60,000 nucleotides of DNA, taken from assembly GCF_000003815.2 (NCBI RefSeq), contig NC_049988.1, forward strand, positions 23,243,488 through 23,303,487. The letters are read 5' to 3'. The DNA comes from Branchiostoma floridae (Eukaryota > Chordata > Leptocardii > Amphioxiformes > Branchiostomatidae). The position numbers and the translations under genes are program-made. The notes under the pieces were generated by a model. That model saw only the letters and a list, made by a program, of their open reading frames with translations, was not told the origin of the DNA and did no database searches. Position 1 is the first letter of the stretch; each line of letters opens with the position of its first letter. Shown here in pieces: positions 9,891 to 20,345 of this stretch.

Positions 9891-10685
9891 ATGGATCCCA
9901 ACACAACGTTTCTGGACTTCACCCTACCGACAGCGAGTTTCGACGCGGTGCTGAACACGCTAGAGACGGCGACACCGTCTCTTGGAGATAACGCGAGCTT
10001 ACCGACGGATCCTTCTCTTCTCTCCGCTTCACCCACGCTTACGGACGTAATGCCAGACTCGGTAAACGTGTCTGACATAATCACCGGGCTGGTGTACAAC
10101 CTCTCCTCGGCGGTGGGTGGCCTCGGCGCCGTAACGACCACGACAGCCGACCCGATGCTAGCCGGGATGCTGACGAACCAAACGACTGTCGCGGCCGGGT
10201 TTGTCAGCGTCCCTGTGACATCGCACGAGGTTGCCGTGTCGTCCGCGGCCATGATCTCTCTCCTCATCTTCTCGATGATCTTCAATCTTCTCCTCGGGGG
10301 CACCTTAGCCCTGACGCCGAGCCTACGAACTCCGCCCAACGCTCTCCTTATGAACATCTGCGTCACCAGCGTCGTGCTCTGTGTGTCCATGGCCATGCAG
10401 CTGCCCAGCGTGCTCGACCCGGAGCGCCCCCTGCCGGACAATGTCTGTGATACAGTCCTGTTCTTGGACTCGCTCTGCGGCATCGAGTACTGGTTCAGCT
10501 TCATCTCCATCGCCGTGTACCGCATCAAAACGCTACACGACACGCAGTTCAGCGTGCGGTACAAGAAGACCCTAGCGGCCGTGTGCATCAGTGCAGGCTG
10601 GCTGGTGGCGTTGCTGTTCAGTACGATCATCACCGCGCGGGATGCCAAAGATACCGACAGACTGCTGGCCTGTCCGTTCAGCAAG
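9891..10685 (+). CDS. receptor exon 1 (residues 1-265)
   Basis: Encodes the glycosylated N-terminus and TM1-TM4. ATG 9891 is the first in-frame start after the CRE pair. The donor is AAG|GTCTGT, phase 0. A 267-residue open frame on the opposite strand is its antisense shadow. GC content is clearly higher than in the flanks. Confidence 0.85.
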
Positions 10686-13600
10686 GTCTGTACCTTTGGG
10701 TGCTGTTTCTTTTGTCTTGGAAATTCTGTTGTCTCATTCTTACCTTCGCTAGAAAGTTATGTTTTCGGTAATGTGTTTGTGTGTGTGTGGTGTGTGGTGT
10801 GTGTGTATGTTGTGTGTGTGTTTGTGTGGCTGAAAACTTGGTGCTTAGAATCATAGCATTCTTGTTCTTGTCTGAGCTGGTTTAGATGCCCATTGGTTGG
10901 TATATATAACAATACCTATATCACGATTTTTACATCATGTATTTTCTGTCTTCAAGTGAAATCCTGTTCAAGTTTGTTTTCATTTTTGTAACACTAGACA
11001 TAGTTGTTCGTACAGACTCTGGCAGCTTGGTTCTGCACCCTGTCCAGGTCCTGCGCATCCGGCCCGGTCCCACGCAGAAGAACTCCACCCTGTTCACGGT
11101 GTGCGTGCTCCTCGTCACGCTATGCCTATCGGGATTCCTCGTCATCGTCTACGCCTACATCAACGTCTTCAAGAAAGCCAAGCCCCTCAAGTACAGCAGG
11201 ACCAAGATCAACCAGGTAACTATCTTTTATTTGCTTTGGGACATTCCTCGGGGCACATTGTACCGCAGCATAGGTGTCGCTCACAGTACGTATGTGAATA
11301 CTTAACGTTTGTGACCACATTTTATAAGCAGCGACACCTATGGCTGCAGTACAATGTGAAGCAGTTACCGAAGCGTCGGTAGAAATAAAGCAAGAAAGAT
11401 TCTCTTTATTCAAATGTTGATATTTTCTCGATCTCCAGGTGAACCCGTTAGAGCCAGCTAACGGGACCCGCCAAGCGTCTGTAAAACACTCCCCTGTCGC
11501 CTCTGTGCACGAGATGGTTGTGCTAGAGAACCGCCTGCCGCACAACGACCTGCCGTTCTACCGGACCCAGCACGTCATCGCCTGGGCGGGCACGGATCCG
11601 GCAGAGCGGCCGGCGGCAGTGCCGGAGAGCAACGTCAACTTCTCCGCCATCGTCTGCAAGGACCGGAGATCCACACAGGTAGGGGAGAACTAGCATGATT
11701 AAATCTCGCTTATAGCAGCTTACCCAGCGCGTTATTGCCTGGGCGGGCACGGATCCGGCAGAGCGGCCCGCGGCAGCGCCGGAGAGCAACGTCAACTTCT
11801 CCGCTATCGTCTGCAAGGATCGGAGATCCACACAGGTAAGGGAAGGGTGTCGTTATGAGACAAGCTAGTTTCAGTCTTGAATAAGGAGCTAGTGCCACTC
11901 CGCAAGGGGCAGCAACGTCAACGTCAACTTCTCTGCTATCGTCTGCAAGTATCGGCAGTTCACACAGGTAGGGAGGATGTACATGTCTTAGCTTATAAGA
12001 TCCAGTCTTGAATAAGGAGCTACTTCCAGTCCGCAACGGGCAGCAAAGTCAACTTCTCTGCTATCGTCTGTAAGAATCGGCGGTCCACACAGGCAGGAGG
12101 GCTGTGGTTATGGTACAGTAGAAGCTGTTTAATTGCACACCAAATTTACCAGTGTATTCCGTACAATTATCCGGGTGGGGCAATAATGCGAAGTTATCCA
12201 ACTGGACCGCACCGGTTTGGGATGTTGGGAGCCCGTAAGTGTGCGGTCATCGGTTGTGTAATCAATTGGCTTCTACTGTACAATAAGCTAGTTCCAGTTT
12301 TGTAATGCACAGTATCTCCCCCTCCAAAGGACATAATGCATCATGTTGTACAGAAACATATTCAAAAATAAGCCGGCAAGGATCGAGGCTACAAACAGGT
12401 AGTTGGTCTATAAATCGACTCGGATATACCAAGTCATGATCAGCAACCAACGTGTGATTACATAATAAACAATTGAAACAATTGCAAATTTGAAGATCTC
12501 ACACCATATTTGTGTTTTTACGCAGGGATCTCTCCCGTCCGTTTCTGACGACATGGAGACCAGCGACATTTCAGGCACCATGACGTCATACAAGTATCGG
12601 ATGTCACGCCCCGTCAAGCAACAGGTTCTGCAACAGGTTTGTTCTTTGTTTATTTGTTTATTTATTTGTCTTTCCAAATGAGGTTACGCACAGTTTTTGT
12701 GAATGACGAAACTCAATAAAGCGTTATTGTGAAATTCCTCTTTTGATCCGACGCACAAGGAAAGCGCTGATGCTAGTGTCAAAATATGAATATCATGCTC
12801 ATGACTAGTTCATGAACGTTTTGTTGTGTTTTTGTTTGAGAAACATGACGCCAGGAGTAGTTCAAAGGTGTCAGGAAGATGGTATCGTCCGTCCCCTCTC
12901 AAGTCCATGTTTAATCCAACACAGAAACATATCATAAAACTGATGCTAGTGTCACATTTCCTTTTGGTCTTTCATTTCACTTTTGAATTACGTCTTTGTG
13001 CAAAATAACACCAACCACCTGTCAGTAGATCAAAGGTGCCTGTAAGTTTATATCGTCCGCCGTGCAGAAAAATGATCCATGTCTTTTTATGGTCAGGTCG
13101 AGAACAAGTTGGAGAACCCGAGCGCGAATCATCGCGACGCCGCTCTGACGCTGGCGCGGACCTACTCTCGCAGGAAGAAGGACAGGCTGGGCAGGACACC
13201 CACTGATCAGATGGCCGCCAGGAACAGGTTTGTTTGTTTGTTTGTTTGTTTGTTGACGTACTCCCGCAGGAAGAAGGACAGACTGGGCCGGATGCCCTCG
13301 GGTGGCCGCTAGAAACAAGTCTATTTGTTTGTTTGTTTGTTTGCTTGTCGATTTTTAATATTCATCAGTTTATTAATACTGGTATTTGGAAAAAGGGGGT
13401 CCTTCTTGGTAAGTTACGATTTTGTACACGTTCGGGGCCCTACGTGGCTCAGTGGGAACAGAATTAAAAATTTTTACCCTTCGTTTCGACCAACATGATG
13501 GTAAAAGTACTCAGGGATAGGGTTAGGATCACAATGCAGTATCGGTAAGGAGGTGAAGTCTGCCATCTCAGGTTGCCCCTTTATTGACTAAATTTGACCC

Positions 13601-13938
13601 TTACTTCTTGGACTGTTAGTGTCGCAATGTAGTATTGGTAAGGCGGTGAAGTCTGATTGCACTTGTTGCTAACTTTGACCCTTGACCTCCCCAGCATCGC
13701 CATGGTAGTGATCTACATCATCTTCACGGTGCCGATCATCGTGCTGACGTTCCAGGACCTGGTGGGCGTGGAGGAACGTCTGGACAACGTCTTGTCCCAG
13801 CGCACCTGCAAACTCATCTTCTACGTCAACGGGACGGCGTATCCCGTCTGGTATCTGCTGTTCTCTCCAACCGTGCGGAACTGCATCAAGTCAGTCATAG
13901 AGTCGGCGCTGGTGTACCTGTCTGCAAGGAAACAGTGA
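9891..13938 (+). CDS. orphan rhodopsin-type seven-helix receptor, six exons
   Basis: Exons 9891-10685, 11048-11215, 11439-11678, 12526-12636, 13097-13227 and 13695-13938 join in phase to 562 residues with GT-AG introns. The N-terminus (about 115 residues, no signal peptide) has N-glycosylation sequons at N4, N34, N59, N70 and N96. Helices: TM1 115-141, TM2 150-175, TM3 186-212, TM4 227-248, TM5 279-302, TM6 483-501, TM7 520-538. C186 and C261 can form the usual TM3-loop disulfide, and W237 fits the TM4 tryptophan. TM3 ends VYR instead of DRY, TM6 has FTVP instead of CWxP, and TM7 has YPVWY instead of NPxxY. The third intracellular loop is about 180 residues, basic near its end. I cannot assign a ligand or subfamily. 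Confidence 0.85.
10686..11047 (+). other. receptor intron 1
   Basis: Holds a GT-rich low-complexity patch (10770-10830). The acceptor after CTGTCCAG at 11047 keeps phase 0. An alternative acceptor after GGCAG at 11027 would shift the frame. Confidence 0.6.
11048..11215 (+). CDS. receptor exon 2 (residues 266-321, TM5)
   Basis: 56 codons, phase 0 at both ends, donor CAG|GTAACT. Encodes the second extracellular loop end, TM5 (with Y300 in the place of the conserved TM5 tyrosine) and the basic start of the third intracellular loop. Confidence 0.85.
11252..11358. repeat. 107-bp foldback in receptor intron 2
   Basis: The arms are about 28 bp (CACATTGTACCGCAGCATAG and its near complement), enclosing about 50 bp. 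Probably a small MITE; no clear target duplication was found. Confidence 0.65.
11439..11678 (+). CDS. receptor exon 3 (residues 322-401, third intracellular loop)
   Basis: 80 codons, phase 0 in and out, acceptor CTCCAG|G and donor CACACAG|GTAGGG. Encodes polar cytoplasmic loop sequence with no recognised domain. Its 3' third and donor are copied three times in the following intron. Confidence 0.8.
11721..12092 (+). repeat. tandem partial copies of exon 3 end plus donor
   Basis: Copies end at 11835 (donor CACACAG|GTAAGG kept), 11967 (CACACAG|GTAGGG kept) and 12092 (CACACAG|GCAGGA, GT lost). The first starts near 11721 and reproduces 36 codons, open in phase 0 from a possible acceptor ACCCAG at 11722-11727. 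Spacers share TCTTGAATAAGGAGCTA. The three copies shorten progressively from first to last. Confidence 0.9.
12116..12279. mobile_element. MITE family E, copy 2, in receptor intron 3
   Basis: A 164-bp element, CAGTAGAAGC to GCTTCTACTG, flanked by TA at 12114-12115 and 12280-12281. It lies directly behind the last exon 3 copy, and sequence of the copy-array spacer (AATAAGCTAGTTCCAG) continues after it, so it inserted into the array. Confidence 0.85.
12526..12636 (+). CDS. receptor exon 4 (residues 402-438)
   Basis: 37 codons, phase 0, acceptor TTTACGCAG|G, donor CAACAG|GTTTGT. Acid/serine-rich then basic cytoplasmic loop sequence. No domain is recognised. Confidence 0.75.
12637..13096 (+). other. 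receptor intron 4 with internal duplication
   Basis: A block with TTCAAAGGTGTCAGGAAG and TATCGTCCG near 12860-12895 is repeated at 13020-13060 before the exon 5 acceptor. This is a second copy of acceptor-side intron sequence, without exon. Confidence 0.55.
13097..13227 (+). CDS. receptor exon 5 (residues 439-481)
   Basis: 131 nt, ending in phase 2 (AG completes a serine with the C of exon 6). Acceptor GGTCAG|G, donor AACAG|GTTTGT. Encodes the basic end of the third intracellular loop (RTYSRRKKDR), typical membrane-proximal loop sequence before TM6. Confidence 0.8.
13254..13320 (+). repeat. partial copy of exon 5 end in intron 5
   Basis: Repeats exon 5 from the YSRRKKDR codons to its end, with a deletion, an in-frame TAG and a donor-like GAAACAAG followed by the same TTTGTTTG-type intron start. 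It is non-coding as it stands. Confidence 0.85.
13525..13694 (+). repeat. two copies of acceptor-side intron 5 sequence
   Basis: About 95 bp (CACAATGCAGTATCGGTAAG ... TTTGACCCTTACTT) at 13530-13610 is repeated at 13622-13694, where it ends in the functional CCCCAG acceptor. Confidence 0.7.
13695..13938 (+). CDS. receptor exon 6 (TM6, TM7, C-terminus, stop)
   Basis: Completes S482 and encodes residues 483-562 with TM6, the third extracellular loop, TM7 with YPVWY and a short basic tail ending ARKQ. TGA at 13936-13938. Its 3' half is repeated four times downstream. Confidence 0.85.
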
Positions 13939-13977
13939 ACTTGGACTTGAAGATGAAGATCCTGAAGGTCCTCAAAC

Positions 13978-13983
13978 AATAAA
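13978..13983 (+). terminator. poly(A) signal AATAAA of the receptor gene
   Basis: Perfect AATAAA 40 bp after the stop. The downstream exon copies carry related versions; the first has AATAAA at about 14110. Confidence 0.55.
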
Positions 13984-14009
13984 CGTGGACTCTACAAAAG
14001 AAGGTCCTC

Positions 14010-14611
14010 TACAGTCCTCTTTGTCCTCTACAGTCCAACCGTAAGGTTAGGAGCTGCATCAAATGACAGTCATCAAGTCGGCATTGGTTTATGTACCGGT
14101 CTGCAAGGAAACAATAAACTTGGACTTGACGACGAACTACTGGATACGTCTTGACTCAGAACACCTGCAAACTTTATCTTCTACGTCAACGGCACGGCGT
14201 ATCCTGTCTGGCATCTGTTGTTCTCTCCAACCGTACGGAACTGTATCAAGTCAGTTATCGAGTCAGCATTGGTCTGTCTGCAAGGAAACAGTAAACTTGT
14301 ACTTGAAGAAGAAAGTTCTGTTTCATCGCACCTGTTAGCTCAGCTTCTACGTCAATGGTACCACCTCTGTCTGCTGTACAGTTCAACTAACGGTTAGGAA
14401 CTGCATCATGACCGACATAGAGTCTGCATTTGTGACCTGTCTGCAAGGTAACAACAAACTTGAACTTCAAGATGTTCCTGTTTACGGACCTGTAAACTTC
14501 TACGTCAATGGAACAAAATCTACCTACTTTACAGTCCAACTGTACGGTTTCTAATAGGGCTTGCAACAAGTCCGTCATCTAGTCGACATTGGCGCACCTA
14601 TCTCCCGAGAA
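14010..14611 (+). repeat. tandem copies of the receptor last exon end
   Basis: Four degenerate copies lie at about 14015-14150, 14155-14315, 14320-14475 and 14483-14611. Each resembles exon 6 from the TM7 codons through the stop and beyond (CTACGTCAACGG, CCAACCGTACGGAACTG, TGCAAGGAAACA). All have indels or stops. The second differs from exon 6 mainly at third codon positions despite a frameshift. Confidence 0.9.
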
Positions 14612-16390
14612 CAGGAGAACTGATTATTGCGAATTGATCAACATTCCCAAACGAACGGTGGAGTTAATGCCAGGTGCTTGGAAATAGACTTTGGTGAAAA
14701 GACAGGACCAGAAGGGATCATTTGTGAATCGGCGTCGCCCTCTCTGACAAAGGGAAGGTACCTTGATCCAGTTTGACCTGCTTTAACGAGGCGGTCAGAA
14801 AATGTGTACTTCTCGATGCGGGAGTGCAGATAAAGTAAAAAAAAAGGAGAAAGAAATGAGAACGTCAGTTTTCCAACATTCCCAAACGAAGAAATAAATG
14901 GGGCACAAAGACAGTCATGGAAAGAAACATTGATTCGTACAGAAATACTGAGAGAGAGAGAGAGAGCTGAGAGAGACTTTGTAAAAAATTCCCCAAGCGG
15001 ACAAATTCCAAAACTAGACGGGACCATCTCAAAAAGGAAATGTATCCTAACCGAGCGGTGTTCTTCTGGACTGTCGCAATTTGAAGAACAGGAAATCCTG
15101 CAGCGTAGATATCTATAACGACCATGACAGATAATTCTGACAACAACAATATATGATGTTCGCCGCTACCTTTCAATTAGCCAACTTCATTCAAATCGAC
15201 AGTGATGTCGACTAAACGCAGCTCCCCTCCCAGAAACATTTTTTTACAGAAACGAAGTGACGATCAAGACACCTGGACACGTGTGAGGGCGTTCGAACAA
15301 AGAGGCGAGCCAAAAGATACAGGAACAGGGCATCAGGCTGTTTACGAGAAGAAATTGTTTTATTCTTATTCTTTTCTCAAATCTTGGAACTGCCATCATT
15401 ATGCCAGAATTTCAGGTAAATAACTACATCTTGTACAGTGACATACATAATTATGTTCACTCTAACCGAAAACGCTTCCAAATCATGGCAATAGACAGCA
15501 AGGACGACCACACTCGTGTTTTAAACATATTGCAAGTCCTGGGTTGTATTAGTTATAACGCTCTATAATGGATGAAAAGATTATATCCTTTCTTGTGCGC
15601 TCATGCCTTATTGGGCTGAGCACTGGTATACAAATCAATGTGAAAGTCGTACTTTTAAGCACATATAGTTACAGGACTTCTACAAATGAAAACGTTCTGG
15701 AATGTTCCGTGCCATGTGAAACTGTGGTGCTCAATTTCTGTGCCAAGTTCGACAAGTCAAGAAAATCTAAAGGGAAGACACTTGTACAAAAATGACCTGT
15801 ATGTTCATTTTGTATTTTCTATATTTATATTCTTGTTATTTTGTCACATACGTGTCATAATAGAAGTACAGTGTATTGTCAGGTCTTTATGAATATTTAA
15901 AGCAGTGTTGTAAGGTGAAGTGCCAAAGAACGTATCATACGCATGTATGATGAGATTTTCTGTGTTTAACTTTAAGACAAAATTTTGTTTATTACTGTGC
16001 TTTGATGTACTAGGAAATACTGGTCTCTTTATGTTTGGAAAGAAATTAATAATATCTACAGATACCTAACGTCAAACGCTCTACAACAATGTTTATACTT
16101 TATGGCAGAAATGTAATATAAAAACATCTTGGACCCTCATCACTTAAATTTTGCAAAAGGAACATGCCAAATAAAAACTGACCAGTGTTTATTGTGATGC
16201 CCAGCTGTTAGACTATTGGTTATTTTCCATATCAGATCTACATTATAGTCGTATTGAGTATAGACTTACAAAGAGTACAAAGAGTATTTATGTTTCTGCG
16301 AATGACAATATCAGTGCTAAAGTAATTGTGCCATACTAAATTCAAATTGACTAATTGAGCCACAAATCTAATGTTTTTTTTAATGTTAAT
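14612..16390. other. non-genic stretch
   Basis: A CAACATTCCCAAACGAA phrase occurs at 14640 and 14876, and there is a (GA)n patch at 14949-14975. From 15000 to 16390 only AT-rich sequence with unsupported short frames is seen. No exon was recognised. Confidence 0.4.
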
Positions 16391-16391
16391 A

Positions 16392-16558
16392 ATCTTGTGA
16401 ATTCCCGCGAGACTTCACAATCAGCGTGATTATGCGAGAACGATGAAGATACATGTTCAGCCAATCAACGATTAGTAGAGGGGCGTGGCCATGGCCATGT
16501 GGAAAACATGATGTTCTCGCATACTCACGCTTTGTCAAATCTCGCGTGAGTTTACACA
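16392..16558. mobile_element. foldback MITE of about 165 bp
   Basis: The left arm includes GCGTGATTATGCGAGAAC and the right arm GTTCTCGCATACTCACGC, its near-exact complement; the outer parts (CGCGAGAC / CTCGCG) also match. The spacer is about 70 bp. Confidence 0.65.
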
Positions 16559-17125
16559 TGTATATTGTGAATGAGACAATAAATAAATCAAATTGCCACT
16601 TTGGTTAGAATCACAAACTTTCAGCCATGACGTAAAATGTTGCATTTATGTTCGTCAATCGTGTGATTGATAACTACTTATTCATGGTGTCTGTCATGAA
16701 GAAATGGAAAACTTCCTCACACCACATAAAATCATTCCGTGCTTGGAGCTGGTTTCAGTGTACAAAAGGGCGTGATTATATTATACAGACGAAGAAATTT
16801 AAACCAGGAAAAGTTCCCGAACCTGTATTCATGTCTCTGGCTAAATAAAGATGAATATTTTACCAGAGATTGACTCTGTATGCCTGTGCGTTGGTGTCTC
16901 TGATCCTCAATGGACCGAAGTCCCGCCCCCTGTTCAATAATGGCTCTATTTCAAACACACTCTTGGGTCGGCTTCACTCCTCTGCAAGCTTTTTATACTA
17001 TCTTATGCTACCACAGGATCTGCTTGGAGATTAGCACCTGGGGCAATTACTGTCGACATGTCGTATTGAGGCCACACAACCCGCCCATTGTAATCTTACA
17101 ACCCTGGTTGCGAAGGTAGAGGGCA
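16559..17125. other. non-genic stretch
   Basis: Open frames at 16648-16848 and 16910-17119 have no recognisable domain or splice context. No repeat identified. Confidence 0.3.
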
Positions 17126-17137
17126 GTGAACACCAAT

Positions 17138-17290
17138 CACTCACTCACTCAGTCCCGTAGCTCAGGAAGCCGTAGGGGCAGTAAGACTGTTCACAAGTGC
17201 TCTCCACTTCTGGCGGTTTTCGGCCAGTCTAGTCAGCTGGACTGACGTCCTTCCTGTCCAGTCCTTCATATCATTGATCTATGCTCAGCG
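17138..17290 (-). pseudogene. 5'-truncated RTE-type LINE 3' end with target duplication
   Basis: On the minus strand 17285-17162 reads INDMKDWTGRTSVQLTRLAE and continues to a stop. The DWTG...L..L(A)E(N/D)R..WR pattern is the C-terminal tail of RTE-like reverse-transcriptase proteins. After the stop comes a (TGAG)n tail (17138-17153), typical of LINE 3' ends. Direct repeats GTGAACACCAAT at 17126-17137 and 17291-17302 are the 12-bp target duplication, so this is a complete 153-bp truncated insertion. Confidence 0.8.
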
Positions 17291-17465
17291 GTGAACACCA
17301 ATGACAATCAGTATTAGCGATAATGTAAAAAATGGCAAGTTCAGGGTGTCATAATCTCATCCCTGAATATTCCAGGTCATAAGAACTCACCCCACACAGC
17401 ATTCCGCAATCTCAAGTGTCCAAACGTCCGATTAAAAGAGATTCTGACCAGCGGAATTTACCGCT

Positions 17466-18400
17466 GTTTTCATATATTATGAAATGTTAAAGTATGGTGC
17501 AAAACATCTATGTCAACCTTTAGTGAGTCTTTTCAATACTATACTTAATAAAGGCACCTTTCCTTCCAACTGGAATACAAGCATTCTTACGCCAATACAT
17601 AAATCAGGTGATAAAAGTAATGCAGACAACTATCGAGGAATAGCGATTTCTAGTTGTCTATCCAAATTATTCACACTCATTCTAAACAACAGGTTACAAA
17701 ACTTTGCAGAAAGAAACAAACTTCTAGATGACACCCAGTTTGGGTTCCGGAAAAGATGTAGAACCTCCGACAATGTTTTTATCTTAAAATCTCTAATAGA
17801 CAAATACACCAAGAAAAAAGGCGGAAAACTATTCGTATGCTTTGTTGACATGAGGAAGGCATTTGACAGTGTTTGGCGAGATGGGCTATTCTATAAGTTT
17901 CATAAATGTGGTATCGGAGGTAATTTCTTTAATATTATAAAATCCATGTACAATGATGTGAATTATGCAGTTAGATTAGATAATGGATTATCAAACTCCT
18001 TTGAATCTTAGTCCTTTATTATTTAATTTATTCGTCAATGATATATCTGAGTGCTTTGACCCCACAAAATGTGACCCTGCAGTCCTAACCTCAAAATCTC
18101 TAAACTGTTTATCCTGGGCAGACGATCTCGCTCTGATTTCATCGTCAAAACAAGGGCTACAGCATTGTATTGACTGCCTAGAAAACTATTGTAAGAAATG
18201 GAAGCTATCTGTCAATGTTTCAAAAACCAAGGTAGTTGTTTTTGGCAAAGGTTCTAGCAAGAATAACAAAGACCAATTCCATATTTATGGCAAAAATATA
18301 GAAATCACTGACAGCTATACATACCTCGGCATTCCTTTCACATTCTCCGGAAAATTCAAAACCGCCAGGAAATATTTGAAAACAAGCGTTCGCAGAACTC
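17466..18400 (+). pseudogene. LINE reverse transcriptase, 5'-truncated and broken
   Basis: 17484-18011 encodes the reverse-transcriptase fingers and palm of a non-LTR retrotransposon: PIHKSGD, NYRGIAI, QFGFRK and the motif FVDMRKAFDSV with its first catalytic Asp. A small deletion near 18003 removes the expected GxxQGC segment and shifts the frame. The other frame, 17983-18411, resumes at LSPLLFNLFVNDI and contains the second catalytic motif WADD and TYLGI. The endonuclease half is missing. It belongs with CR1/L2/Jockey-type LINEs; I cannot fix the clade. Confidence 0.85.
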
Positions 18401-19216
18401 AACCTTCGTGAAATGGGTGATGGTGCGGTGGTGGAGGGTTTATATGTAGACGTGTCATTGGCTAGCTTTAGTTCTGTGTCGTCCACAGAGCGTCACTTGT
18501 AAGTGGAAGTGAGAAGGCGAGGTGTTGAGAGGATGTTGTTGGTTTTAAATATGAAACTGTGAGGTGCATGTCAGGATGAGCGTTTTCTACGTCAGGCCGA
18601 CATTATTGGAGACTTTTGTATGTCATTAAGAATCTAAAAGGCAAGTTACTTGGAATCTTGGCAGTAGGTGGTCAATGTTATCTGTGAAATGCATTGAGAA
18701 GTTGTAGAATATAATGCGAAGACAAAGGGTTTGTGGTTTTTACTATGGAATGGAATGTATGTGTACGTTATGGCCTGCTACAAACTGTGTAAAATGAAAC
18801 CGTGTCTCTACGATTTACGGGAGATGAAGAAGGCCTGCTTACGCTTTTTGGGAGAAAGCATGGAGACCGTCACATAGGAAGGTGCGCCGAAAAAAGTGAT
18901 ATAGGCAGTAGCTGTATTTTAAAAGTATTCTATCATCCATCCTTTCTTGTTTGTGCACATGACACAAACTGTCCTGTCCATTCATTTCCATGGACAAAGC
19001 AAATACCTTTCATTGTCTTTTGAAGATAAAGACTTATATTGACTGGGCTAAAATCGACTGTTGCATCAAAATATCAATAAAATAACACATAAAACAATAA
19101 CGTTGACCACATCAACGCCGTCATTGGTGAGATCCACATAAATGATCTCCACATCCCCAGCGAACACCTCCAAAATGTGATGGCTGGTGTCGTCACGGAA
19201 TGCTCCTCCTCAGGTA

Positions 19217-19672
19217 CATAAAAGTATAACTTCCATTTTGGGCTTGCGACTTGGAACTCATGGAACTTTTCAGATTACCCCTTTTCTCTTACCCAATCGT
19301 TTTAGTAACATATCAGTACAAATGGCATGAATCTGCTAACTAGCACCTGCGACCTACCCTAGATTAAATTGCAGAGAATCAAAGTATAACTATCCATCTG
19401 GGCTTGCGACTTGTGACTCATGGAACTTTCGACATGACCCCGTGCGTGTCTCTCACCTAATCGTTCTCGCGACATGTCGGTACAAATGACGTGATTGTGT
19501 TAATTACCACTTGTGTCCTTGTTGTGACCTATATACTCTACATTACATCGCTTGGAAAACAAGACATAAAAGTATAACTTCCATTTTGGGCTTGCGACTT
19601 GGAACTCATTGAAATTCTGACATGACCCCGTGTCTCTTGCCCAAATGTTCTCGCCACATATCAGTACAAATG
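19217..19672. repeat. minisatellite, three units of 160-190 bp
   Basis: Units begin near 19219, 19381 and 19568 with AAAGTATAACTTCCATTTTG or a variant. They share GGGCTTGCGACTTG, AACTCATGGAACTTT and CATATCAGTACAAATGGC. Confidence 0.85.
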
Positions 19673-20279
19673 GCCGTGCCGTGGCGGGAACGCTTTATCC
19701 GCCCGCACGGGGCTTGTCAGTCAATAGGACTATACGCCTCGCGACACCTTTTCTGTCCGGGATAATATAAAACATGCATAATTTCTTCCTTGGAAGAGAG
19801 ACCAAATGCTTATCCCGACAAGAAATTTGTCCAATTTCAGCAGGTAGGATAACAAATCCACCGCCGGAAGCAAATGTATCAATGGTTGCAACAATGATGA
19901 TGTCGTAACATTCTTTGTTTCACAATGCAGTCCACTACATTGTGTATCCCATATGTCTAATGTAAACTCCCTATAAACAATCTCATCAATGACTGCAAGT
20001 TACTGTGAAAAACAAACCCTGCTTTGTTCATCAGTGTATTGTACCGGTAGTAACTGTACATGTGCAACCCTTTTAAAACGTGTAATACACGCCCCTGTAT
20101 ACAATATCATCATTGCCCTTAGTCTACAGATTATCAAATCTTATGGGGAACATGCACACCCCATCATGTATAATGTACTGTCCCTATAAACCATTTTCTC
20201 TATTGCGCAACTATGACCTTTGGGATCACTTCCTGTTGGGACGGGGTAAGCATGAAGCCCATCGGCATGACGTAATATC

Positions 20280-20345
20280 ACCTAAATATAGCACGATTGC
20301 GTAATACCCACTATTGCGTAATACCTACGATTGCGTAAAACCCAT
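20280..20345. repeat. short repeats of ATTGCGTAA(T/A)ACC
   Basis: Three copies of a ~20-bp phrase (ACGATTGCGTAATACCCAC-like) between 20290 and 20343. Confidence 0.7.

Noticed and set aside
9881-10684. 267-residue open frame on the minus strand
   Set aside because: It is the antisense of receptor exon 1; its length follows from the GC-rich coding sequence on the + strand.
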